NCBI GenBank assembly: GCA_023475715.1
Contig: JAMCVO010000653.1
Coordinates: 1 to 8,625, forward strand
Direction of reading: 5' to 3'
Length of the DNA: 8,625 nucleotides
Origin: Actinomycetota bacterium
GTDB taxonomy: Bacteria; Actinomycetota; Humimicrobiia; Humimicrobiales; Humimicrobiaceae
The notes under the pieces are model-generated. The model was not told the origin of the DNA, made no database searches, and worked only from the letters and a program-made list of their open reading frames with translations. Of this stretch, positions 1 through 6,023 are shown piece after piece; position 1 is the stretch's first letter; every line of letters starts with the position of its first letter. A program made the position numbers and the translations under genes.

Positions 1-646
1 TCTGAGGGGTGATTTTGGTTTTGAACCATTGCAGGAACTTATATCAGGAGATTATTTTTCTACAGAAGAATTCTGTATTCAATGGATGGATAACAGGGAC
101 GAAATATTAAGATTATATAATGCAATTGTTGAAATACGAAGGGCAGCCTATAAAATAGCAGCTGATTCTCCTCTTTATTTTATTTGTTATGGTGGTAATG
201 TAACACCAGAAATTATAAGCCCTGAAAACTTTACCAAGTACTATGTTCCTCATTATGAAGAGGCTGCAGAAATATTGCATAAAAATGGAAAGGTCCTTGG
301 ATGTCATTTTGATGCAAAAATGAAAATATTCAAGGATATTATAGCAAAGACATCCCTGGACGTAATTGAAGCCTTTACACCATATCCTGATACTGATATG
401 ACAATGAAAGAAGCAAGGGAGTCATGGAAGAATAAAGTTTTATGGGTAAACTTTCCATCCTCACAGCACCTAGCCCCCCCAGAAAAAATAGCCCGGATTA
501 CAGAACAAATAATAGATGAAGGAGGCCCCGAAATGTTGCTTATAGGAATTACCGAAGATGTTCCTGAAAACAGGTGGTGGATTAATTACAGTACCATAGT
601 GAACACAATAGAAAGAAAATTTAATATACATAATGACAATTGCTAA
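1..646 (+). CDS. Uroporphyrinogen decarboxylase (URO-D) superfamily protein, 5'-truncated by window edge
   Basis: The reading frame is open from base 2 to the TAA at 644-646, so this is the C-terminal part (about 214 codons) of a gene that begins upstream. The TTG at 29 is probably an internal Leu codon, not a start. The protein resembles the second half of URO-D superfamily barrels: a YGGNVTPEIISPENF segment, then GCHFDAK (His at 304-306, Asp at 310-312), then IEAFTPYPDTDMT and VLWVNFPSS. The family includes haem-pathway HemE and the corrinoid methyltransferases MtaA, MtbA and CmuA. MtaA-type enzymes carry a zinc-binding H-x-C at the site where this protein has H-F-D, so it is neither a textbook MtaA nor clearly HemE. 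The gene lies 33 bp before a mutarotase gene and close to a sugar importer, so a role in sugar or methylated-sugar metabolism is more likely than haem synthesis. The family call is firm; the substrate is unknown. Confidence 0.82.
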   Translation, partial: LRGDFGFEPLQELISGDYFSTEEFCIQWMDNRDEILRLYNAIVEIRRAAYKIAADSPLYFICYGGNVTPEIISPENFTKYYVPHYEEAAEILHKNGKVLGCHFDAKMKIFKDIIAKTSLDVIEAFTPYPDTDMTMKEARESWKNKVLWVNFPSSQHLAPPEKIARITEQIIDEGGPEMLLIGITEDVPENRWWINYSTIVNTIERKFNIHNDNC

Positions 647-679
647 GCATTAATTCCTTATTAGAAAAGGAACCAGATT

Positions 680-1033
680 ATGAAAACTAAAAGATATTGT
701 ATGGTTTTAGAAATCAAAGAAGAATGTGTTAATGATTATGTAAATATCCATAAAAATGCCTGGGCAGAGCTTTTAAAGGCAGAAAAAGTTTGTGGAATAA
801 AAGAGGAGCTTATATGGATTTACAAAAATCTATCAATACTATTTATAGAGTGTGATGATATTGATCAGGTTTTTAAAGCAATAGAAGCTAATGAAATTGA
901 AAGAAAATGGGATATTAAAGTAAGACCCTGGTTTAAAAATTCACAAGTTCTTGATGCCTCCAAAAAAATAGAAGCACTGGAAAAAATCTTTGATTTAAAC
1001 CAGCAGCTTAATGGGGATCTTGAACGTTATTAA
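680..1033 (+). CDS. L-rhamnose mutarotase (RhaM/YiiL) family protein
   Basis: This 117-residue protein has the compact ferredoxin-like fold pattern of the RhaM family, which interconverts the alpha and beta anomers of L-rhamnose in the cytoplasm. The diagnostic N-terminal Y-x3-H-x3-W motif is present as Tyr20, His24 and Trp28, with the same spacing as in E. coli RhaM (Tyr18, His22, Trp26). A buried SILFIECDD strand follows. The second conserved block, QRWW in E. coli, is reduced to ERKW (Trp77) and followed by VRPWF. The loop equivalent to HNYAIYL in E. coli is replaced by KEELIWIYK. About 13 residues extend past the usual C-terminus. Start choice: ATG at 680 has AAAAGGAA at 665-672 upstream. 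The preceding URO-D gene ends 33 bp away, so the two are probably cotranscribed. Divergence at substrate-side positions means the sugar could be a rhamnose relative and not L-rhamnose itself. Confidence 0.75.
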   Translation: MKTKRYCMVLEIKEECVNDYVNIHKNAWAELLKAEKVCGIKEELIWIYKNLSILFIECDDIDQVFKAIEANEIERKWDIKVRPWFKNSQVLDASKKIEALEKIFDLNQQLNGDLERY

Positions 1034-1061
1034 ATTGAAAAGTTTATCTAATATAATTTAA

Positions 1062-1136
1062 AAAGGTATTATAAATGTTACTAGAATTCTTGAAAGAGTT
1101 GCCGATATGCTCGGGTTAGAATTTTATCTGATTTAA
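1062..1136 (+). pseudogene. Possible C-terminal remnant of a helix-turn-helix (XRE/HigA-like) gene
   Basis: Between a TAA at 1059-1061 and the TAA at 1134-1136 one frame reads as VTRILERVADMLGLEFYLI, with a few further codons before it. This resembles the last helix and C-terminal strand of small XRE-type DNA-binding proteins, which commonly end in patterns like TLxRIAxALGxxLxxxL. No start codon with a ribosome site serves the frame, so if real it is a decayed stub. A 14-codon frame starting at ATG 1075 overlaps it in another phase. At 24 residues, chance resemblance cannot be excluded. Confidence 0.3.
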
Positions 1137-1142
1137 TTTTAT

Positions 1143-1172
1143 TTGGATTAAATTAAAAGGTTGCCATATAAA
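1143..1172 (+). promoter_or_regulatory. Candidate sigma70-type promoter for the sugar importer operon
   Basis: TTGGAT at 1143-1148 (three of six -35 consensus bases) is followed after 18 bp by TATAAA at 1167-1172 (five of six -10 bases). The -10 box is formed across the junction of the two copies of a 14-bp tandem repeat. Transcription would begin near 1179, leaving an untranslated leader of roughly 85-90 bases before the lipoprotein start at 1267. The -35 is weak, as is common for promoters that need an activator. Confidence 0.35.
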
Positions 1173-1183
1173 GGTTGCCATAT
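1156..1183. repeat. Perfect 14-bp tandem repeat, candidate operator
   Basis: AAAGGTTGCCATAT occurs twice with no gap, at 1156-1169 and 1170-1183, and a degraded relative (GTTGCCGATAT) lies at 1098-1108. The pair overlaps the candidate -10 box of the importer promoter. Directly repeated half-sites are typical of AraC/RhaS-family and some other regulators. No regulator gene lies in the window, so the binding partner is unknown. Confidence 0.6.
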
Positions 1184-1205
1184 TTTAGATAACAGAAATA
1201 AAGAC

Positions 1206-1214
1206 AGGAGGTGA
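1206..1214 (+). promoter_or_regulatory. Perfect Shine-Dalgarno with no standard start codon in position
   Basis: AGGAGGTGA matches the anti-Shine-Dalgarno sequence over nine bases, better than any ribosome site serving a real gene here. No ATG, GTG or TTG lies at a normal distance downstream. The internal GTG at 1211 yields only four codons. ATA at 1218 or ATT at 1221 would open an eight- or seven-codon frame ending at 1244. It may mark a lost gene start or leader peptide, or a ribosome standby site 53 bases before the lipoprotein start. Confidence 0.4.
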
Positions 1215-1266
1215 AACATAATTAACCTTAAGATTTTATTTTAAAATATTAAAGAAAGGAAACTAA

Positions 1267-2397
1267 ATGTCAAAAACAGGAAAAATATTAATAATCATTT
1301 CAGTGTGTGTCGCATTAACTGTCAGCATGGCATTATTTGGGTGCAAAACAACTGCAGCCCAAGAAACTACAGGAACTACAACAGCACAGACTGCGGCAGC
1401 TGAAACAACAGGAGCTGCTGAAACAACTGCATCAGCAACTACCGTTTCAGCACAAAAGTATAAAATAGGTGTAACTCTTTGGACCACTTCAGACACATTT
1501 ACAGTGCAAATGGGCGATGGCTGGACAAAGGCTATACAGGACGCTGGTTCGGAATCGGTAACACTAAGTAATGAAGGCGGTAAAGAAGTAGATAATACCA
1601 GGAATCTTATTTCCCAGGATGTAGATGCTGCTATTATGTGTTATTGGGATCCAAATCTTGCAAAGACATCTATAGGTTTGTTAAATGAGAAAAATATCCC
1701 GGTTTTTTCAATAGATATACCAATGCCCGGCACTGTTTTTCTTGGTGTAAATAATTATGATGTTGGAACCAAAGCAGGTAATTTTATGGCTGACTGGGTT
1801 ATAAAAAACTGGGGTGGTACCGTGGATCTTGTAATTGATATCAACTCCCCGACAGAAGGTCCGGTAGTAGCACAAAGATTCCAGGGACAGGAAGATGCAT
1901 TTCTGGCAAAGATAAATTACCCGGTTGATAAGGTTGAAAGACAGGATGGCGGAGGATGGGCAGACGGTGCATTAAAAGCCATAAGACCAATACTTGCAAA
2001 ACATACAGATGCCCAGAAAATTGCAATATTTAACGAAAATGATGCTTGTACCCAGGGTATAAAGACAGCCCTGGAAGAAGCAGGTAAAACAGAAAATGCA
2101 ATTATTATGCCATTGGGAATGCCCAAAGATGCAATACATCTTGTAAGTGATAATAAAATGCCTGTTATAGGCGGAATTGCCTTCTTCCCCGATAAGTATG
2201 GAGAGCAGGGTATCCAACAGCTGCTTGAAATTACTGCTGCTGTCAAGGCAGGCAGTACATTGGAAGATGCATATAAAAAATTTGTTAGTGATACAATGAG
2301 CAATCCTGAAACCAAAGAGTATTTATCTCAGGCTATTTATGTAAAAACTGAGGTAATTACTGCCGATAATATTAACCAGTTTTTCCCGGCACAATAA
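1267..2397 (+). CDS. Sugar ABC transporter substrate-binding lipoprotein (Peripla_BP_4, RbsB/RhaS-like)
   Basis: This is the extracytoplasmic receptor that captures sugar and delivers it to the importer encoded downstream. Residues 1-25 form a lipoprotein signal: Lys-rich start, hydrophobic core, then lipobox LFGC with Cys26 as the lipidation site. Residues 27-63 are a Thr/Ala-rich tether. The two-lobed binding domain starts at KYKIGV (64 onward). It carries hallmark segments of the ribose/galactose/AI-2 group: the early GWTKAIQDAG helix, the VDAAIM strand, IPVFSIDIP followed by GVNNYDVGTKAG, AQRFQGQEDAF in the hinge region, and the ligand-side FNENDACTQGIKTALEEAG. ATG at 1267 is preceded by AAAGGA at 1255-1260. 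The 376-residue length is normal once the tether is included. The next gene encodes the partner ATPase. Adjacent mutarotase and gene order suggest L-rhamnose or another deoxy-sugar, but ligand identity cannot be read from sequence alone. Confidence 0.93.
   Translation: MSKTGKILIIISVCVALTVSMALFGCKTTAAQETTGTTTAQTAAAETTGAAETTASATTVSAQKYKIGVTLWTTSDTFTVQMGDGWTKAIQDAGSESVTLSNEGGKEVDNTRNLISQDVDAAIMCYWDPNLAKTSIGLLNEKNIPVFSIDIPMPGTVFLGVNNYDVGTKAGNFMADWVIKNWGGTVDLVIDINSPTEGPVVAQRFQGQEDAFLAKINYPVDKVERQDGGGWADGALKAIRPILAKHTDAQKIAIFNENDACTQGIKTALEEAGKTENAIIMPLGMPKDAIHLVSDNKMPVIGGIAFFPDKYGEQGIQQLLEITAAVKAGSTLEDAYKKFVSDTMSNPETKEYLSQAIYVKTEVITADNINQFFPAQ
1345..1455 (+). other. Thr/Ala-rich lipoprotein tether region
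   Basis: Codons 27-63 of the binding lipoprotein encode a low-complexity spacer in which 25 of 37 residues are Thr or Ala, with repeated ETT units. At DNA level GCTGAAACAAC occurs at 1399-1409 and again at 1417-1427, indicating growth by short repeat duplication. It probably holds the binding domain away from the membrane and may be a glycosylation target. Confidence 0.7.
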
Positions 2398-2398
2398 A

Positions 2399-2461
2399 AA
2401 TCTTGAGTAAATTAATAGGGTTAGGTTATTTAAATCTAACCCTATTAAAATAATCTTGAGT
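2399..2461. repeat. 10-bp direct repeats flanking the intergenic hairpin
   Basis: AATCTTGAGT is present at 2399-2408, starting two bases after the lipoprotein stop codon, and again at 2452-2461. The pair brackets a 43-bp segment that consists almost entirely of an inverted repeat. The arrangement resembles a target-site duplication around a very small palindromic insertion, but paired regulatory sites are also possible. Confidence 0.5.
2412..2448 (+). terminator. Strong intergenic hairpin between binding-protein and ATPase genes
   Basis: TTAATAGGGTTAG at 2412-2424 pairs perfectly with CTAACCCTATTAA at 2436-2448. One G-U and two further A-U pairs extend the stem inward, leaving the five-base loop ATTTA. 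No T-run follows, so it is not a canonical rho-independent terminator. It is best read as an mRNA 3'-stabilising or partial-attenuation structure. Such structures often follow binding-protein genes in ABC operons and allow more receptor than membrane components to be made. Confidence 0.65.
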
Positions 2462-2543
2462 TGTAGGCTGTATAATATTATGCAGAATAGCAGGCAAAAA
2501 GAAGATTTAAAAAATTATTGTCTGGAAAAAAAGGAAAAAGTAA

Positions 2544-4052
2544 ATGGAAGATATAATACTCGGACTTCAAAATGTTATTAAAGATTTTCCCGGTGTAAGA
2601 GCTCTTGACAGTGTTGATTTTAATTTAAAAAAAGGTGAGGTACACGCACTTCTTGGTGAAAATGGTGCAGGCAAATCAACGCTTATCAAAATAATAATGG
2701 GTATTTACTGGCTGAATAGCGGGAAGATTTTTCTGGATGGAAGCTCTATTGACATAACTGATACAAAAAAAGCAAAATCACTTGGGATAGATGCGATTTA
2801 CCAGGAACAAAATCTTTGCCCTGAATTGACTGTTGCAGAAAATATTTTTGTAAACAGACTTCCCAGGAGAAAAATAATTCCGATAGTCAACTGGTCAAAA
2901 TTAATAGAAAATTCACAGAAACTTTTAGAAGAATGGAATACAAACTTCAGGGCCACTGATATTATTGCTGATTTGGATGTTTCTCAATGTCAGATAATTG
3001 AAATAATAAAAGTCGTAGCAGAAAAAGACTTAAAAGTATTAATTTTAGATGAACCGACTGCCGCACTTATTGAAGAAGAGATTGTAAAACTATTTGATAC
3101 TATAAGGAAATTAAAATCAAAAGGCATATCGGTAATTTATATTTCCCACAGGCTGGATGAAGTATTTTTGATTAGTGACAGGATAACGGTACTAAGGGAT
3201 GGTAAAAATGTCGGGACATTGATAACAAAGGATGCAACTAAAAAGGACCTAGTTAAACTTATGATTGGAAGAGAACTTTCTGATATGTATCCAAAAAGGA
3301 AAATAGAGAAAAAAGATGTAATACTTCAAGTTAAAAATCTGTCGAGCAGCAGGAATTTTGAGAATATTAATTTCAGTCTTCATCAGGGAGAGATACTGGG
3401 GATGTACGGGCTTCTTGGTTCCGGAAAATCAGAAATCGGAAAGAGTCTATTTGGAAGAACCAGAACAGATAGCGGAGAAATAATCATAAATGGAAATAGT
3501 TTAAAAATCAGGAATGCAGCAGGAGCAATAAGTAAAAAAATAGGATTTGTTCCTGCAGACAGAAAAAGAAATGGAGTCATAGATATTTTAGATGTAAAGC
3601 AAAATTTAACTCTTGCAAATATAAAAGCTTTAGGTAAAAACGGTTTTATAAATAAAAAAGTGGAGACTGAAAGATCAAATAAATGGGTAAAAGCTTTAAA
3701 TATAAAGACACCATCCTTATCGACAAAAATCTCAAGCCTCTCCGGAGGCAACCAGCAAAAAGTAGTCATTGGGAGATGGCTTGATTCGGAATCAAAAATA
3801 CTTATCCTGAATGAGCCAACACATGGGGTCGATGTAGGTGCAAAAGTAGAGATTTACAATATAATTGAAGATTTCTGCCAGAAAGGTATTGGAGTTCTTT
3901 TGATATCCTCTGAAATTCCTGAATTGACAGCCATATGCGATAGGGTAATTGTTATAAACAGGGGCAAAATTAATGGTGAACTATCAGGTCAGGACATAAA
4001 ACAGGAAAATATTTTAAGGCTTGCAATGAGTGGGGTGAGTGATGAAAAATAA
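2544..4052 (+). CDS. Sugar ABC transporter ATP-binding protein, two nucleotide-binding domains (RbsA/RhaT-like)
   Basis: This cytoplasmic ATPase powers the importer. It has the tandem-domain architecture and 502-residue length typical of CUT2 transporters. Domain 1: Walker A GENGAGKST (38-46), Q-loop YQEQNL, signature-like LDVSQCQ (144-150), Walker B LILDEPT with Asp169 and Glu170, and switch His202 in ISHRLDE. Domain 2: Walker A variant GLLGSGKSE (289-297), canonical signature LSGGNQQ (399-405), Walker B LILNEPT with Asn423 in place of the usual Asp and Glu424 kept, and ISSE (454-457) where the switch His would be. Loss of the second switch His is normal in this family; the Asn is less usual. 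ATG at 2544 has AAGGA at 2531-2535. The gene's 3' end overlaps the next permease gene by 11 bases, implying translational coupling. Confidence 0.95.
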   Translation: MEDIILGLQNVIKDFPGVRALDSVDFNLKKGEVHALLGENGAGKSTLIKIIMGIYWLNSGKIFLDGSSIDITDTKKAKSLGIDAIYQEQNLCPELTVAENIFVNRLPRRKIIPIVNWSKLIENSQKLLEEWNTNFRATDIIADLDVSQCQIIEIIKVVAEKDLKVLILDEPTAALIEEEIVKLFDTIRKLKSKGISVIYISHRLDEVFLISDRITVLRDGKNVGTLITKDATKKDLVKLMIGRELSDMYPKRKIEKKDVILQVKNLSSSRNFENINFSLHQGEILGMYGLLGSGKSEIGKSLFGRTRTDSGEIIINGNSLKIRNAAGAISKKIGFVPADRKRNGVIDILDVKQNLTLANIKALGKNGFINKKVETERSNKWVKALNIKTPSLSTKISSLSGGNQQKVVIGRWLDSESKILILNEPTHGVDVGAKVEIYNIIEDFCQKGIGVLLISSEIPELTAICDRVIVINRGKINGELSGQDIKQENILRLAMSGVSDEK

Positions 4053-4998
4053 AAGGAACTTTACTTTTGAAAATGTTGGATTACTTGCAATACTGGTAGC
4101 CCTGTTTGTGATATTTTTGTCAATATATCATCCATTCCTGGCAAGAGTAAATATAATAAACATTCTTTTATCAGTAGCACTGATTGGGATAATCGGGGTA
4201 CCCTGGTCAATGCTCTGTATTAGCGGAGGACTGGACATTTCAGTTGGGTCTGCAATGGGCTTTACTGCAGTTGTTATAACCTTAATTTATAATAGTGGTG
4301 TAAATCTGGTATTATCGATATTAATTGGACTGGCAATAGCAGCAATTGTGGGTCTTATCGATGGACTCCTTATTACAAAAGCCGGAATAAATCCTATAAT
4401 TACTACACTGGGCATGCTTTCTATACTTCGGGGTGCAGCTTTTATAATTGCCGGTGGCAAGGGTCTTCCCATATATGATGAAAAATTCAGGTATATTGGA
4501 ATGGGAAGATTGTGGATTTTTCCAATGCCTGTAGTTATTTTTATAATATTTTTTGCTGTTGGCTATTTTGTTTTAAAATACACTGGTTATGGAAGAAATA
4601 TTTATGTTTCAGGAGGAAATGAAAGGACTGCAAGAGTTGCTGGAATTAATATTGACTGGATTAGAATCTCATTATATATGCTTACAACAATGGCTGCCGG
4701 TCTTGCCGGTCTTATTTTCTCAGCACAACTTGGACAAACCTGGCCAAAAGCAGGCACTGGATATGAGTTTGCTGTTATAACGGCAGTAATACTTGGAGGC
4801 GTTAGTCTTGCTGGTGGAAAAGGGAAAATATTTGGTGCTCTACTTGGGGTATTGATAATTGGAACACTTACATACGGTCTTGAAATTACAGGAGTAAATA
4901 GCTTTTATATAACAATAGCCCAGGGCACAATTCTTCTTATTGCGGTAACAATTGACCAGTTAAAATTGAAAAAGCAATTACTTAATTTGAAGATATAA
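4042..4998 (+). CDS. Sugar ABC transporter permease 1 (BPD_transp_2, RbsC/RhaP-like)
   Basis: This integral membrane subunit forms half of the sugar channel. The protein of about 318 residues is mostly hydrophobic, with roughly eight to ten membrane segments starting at GLLAILVALFVIFLSIY. Family markers are GGLDISVGSAMGF after the second segment, TTLGMLSILRG, GRNIYVSGGNERTARVAGI (the cytoplasmic coupling region that meets the ATPase), and the C-terminal VITAVILGGVSLAGGKG. ATG at 4042 is preferred over the adjacent GTG at 4039 because GGGGTGA at 4032-4038 would sit too close to the GTG. The start lies inside the ATPase gene, and the second permease follows 38 bp later. Presence of two non-identical permeases, rather than one RbsC homodimer, is the layout of RhaPQ and LsrCD systems. 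Confidence 0.94.
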   Translation: MKNKRNFTFENVGLLAILVALFVIFLSIYHPFLARVNIINILLSVALIGIIGVPWSMLCISGGLDISVGSAMGFTAVVITLIYNSGVNLVLSILIGLAIAAIVGLIDGLLITKAGINPIITTLGMLSILRGAAFIIAGGKGLPIYDEKFRYIGMGRLWIFPMPVVIFIIFFAVGYFVLKYTGYGRNIYVSGGNERTARVAGINIDWIRISLYMLTTMAAGLAGLIFSAQLGQTWPKAGTGYEFAVITAVILGGVSLAGGKGKIFGALLGVLIIGTLTYGLEITGVNSFYITIAQGTILLIAVTIDQLKLKKQLLNLKI

Positions 4999-5036
4999 AA
5001 GTTATTATTTTATTTTTTAGTATATATGGAGATAAA

Positions 5037-6023
5037 ATGAAAACAAAAACCAGATTCTTAAATTTCCAAAATTTTGGATTGATAATAATTTTATTGCTGC
5101 TATTGATTTTATTCTGGTCAATAAACAGAAAGTTTTTAAATTTTGAAAATATAAAAAATATACTTCTATCAATTTCTGTTATTGGAATTATTGCGGTTCC
5201 GATGACATTGCTTATGATCGGTGGAGGGGTTGACCTATCAGTTGGAGCACTTATGGGATTTTCGTCATCCCTGGTTGCTGCTTTTATAACCAAATTAGGT
5301 TTCAATCCTATTATTGCGGTTATTCTTACACTTATGGCAGGTGCAGCAGTAGGTCTGGTAAATGGTGTGGTAGTAACTAAAATAAAAGTCAATGCATTTA
5401 TTGCAACTATTGGAATGTTAAGTATATTACAGGGTTCAGCACTCGTAATGACAAGCAATAAAGGCCAGATTGCAACCTTCTCAGGATCTATAGGAATTGA
5501 GAATAAATCCTTTAGTCTTATCGGTCTGGGGGAAATATTTAAAATTCCTATTCAAGTAATAATCTTTATAATATTTTTTATTATTGGATATGTAATTCTT
5601 AACCATACCCAGTTTGGAAGAAAAGCATATGCTTCAGGTGCTTCTGAAAAAGTAGCTATACTTTCCGGAATAAATGTGGACAGAACCAGAATAATAAGTT
5701 TCATGTTTACATCCTTTGCTGCTGCAGCAGGTGGAATAATACTTGCATCACAATTTCTTGCAGGTGCTGAAAGAATTGGAACAGGGTATGAGCTCCTGGT
5801 TATTACCGCTGTAATATTAGGTGGAACTGCATTTACAGGTGGGATTGGTACCATGCAGGGTGTACTTTTAGGTGTTGTGATTATGGGCGTACTCAGATAT
5901 GGGATGGATCTGCAGGGTGTAGGAGATTATTATAAACAGCTGTCAAATGGTGCTCTTCTTCTTATTGCTGTTGGAGTGGGTGTGCTTAGAGACAGGCTGT
6001 TAGGATTTAGAACCAGAGTTTAA
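5037..6023 (+). CDS. Sugar ABC transporter permease 2 (BPD_transp_2, RbsC/RhaQ-like)
   Basis: This is the second membrane subunit, 328 residues, and a recognisable paralogue of the first permease. Matching blocks include IGGGVDLSVGALMGF, ATIGMLSILQG, GRKAYASGASEKVAILSGI in the coupling loop and VITAVILGGTAFTGGIG near the end, with similar hydrophobic spacing. The divergence between the two permeases is large enough that they likely assemble as a heterodimer, one facing each domain of the ATPase. ATG at 5037 is served by TGGAGAT at 5027-5033. It is the last gene of the importer operon. The protein ends in the positively charged tail RDRLLGFRTRV, as expected for a cytoplasmic C-terminus. No clear terminator follows. 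Confidence 0.94.
   Translation: MKTKTRFLNFQNFGLIIILLLLLILFWSINRKFLNFENIKNILLSISVIGIIAVPMTLLMIGGGVDLSVGALMGFSSSLVAAFITKLGFNPIIAVILTLMAGAAVGLVNGVVVTKIKVNAFIATIGMLSILQGSALVMTSNKGQIATFSGSIGIENKSFSLIGLGEIFKIPIQVIIFIIFFIIGYVILNHTQFGRKAYASGASEKVAILSGINVDRTRIISFMFTSFAAAAGGIILASQFLAGAERIGTGYELLVITAVILGGTAFTGGIGTMQGVLLGVVIMGVLRYGMDLQGVGDYYKQLSNGALLLIAVGVGVLRDRLLGFRTRV

Noticed and set aside
1..646. Authentic HemE of haem biosynthesis
   Set aside because: The segments around HFDAK and TPYPDTDMT match the broader URO-D superfamily, no other haem genes are present, and the neighbours are sugar-related.
1035..1057. Promoter from TTGAAA at 1035-1040 and TATAAT at 1052-1057
   Set aside because: Both boxes look good individually, but the spacer is 11 bp, too short for sigma70-type promoters, in a region where AT-richness makes such matches frequent.
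1131..1157. AT-only inverted repeat TTTAATTT/AAATTAAA upstream of the importer
   Set aside because: The arms are eight A/T bases with a 10-base loop. This is too weak and too likely by chance to annotate, although it lies next to the candidate promoter.
2456..2476. Internal promoter before the ATPase gene using TATAAT at 2471-2476
   Set aside because: The -10 match is perfect, but the only TTG-type hexamer (TTGAGT at 2456-2461) is just 9 bp away, and sequence at the correct 16-18 bp distance is AAATAA-like. There is also no exact TGn extended -10.
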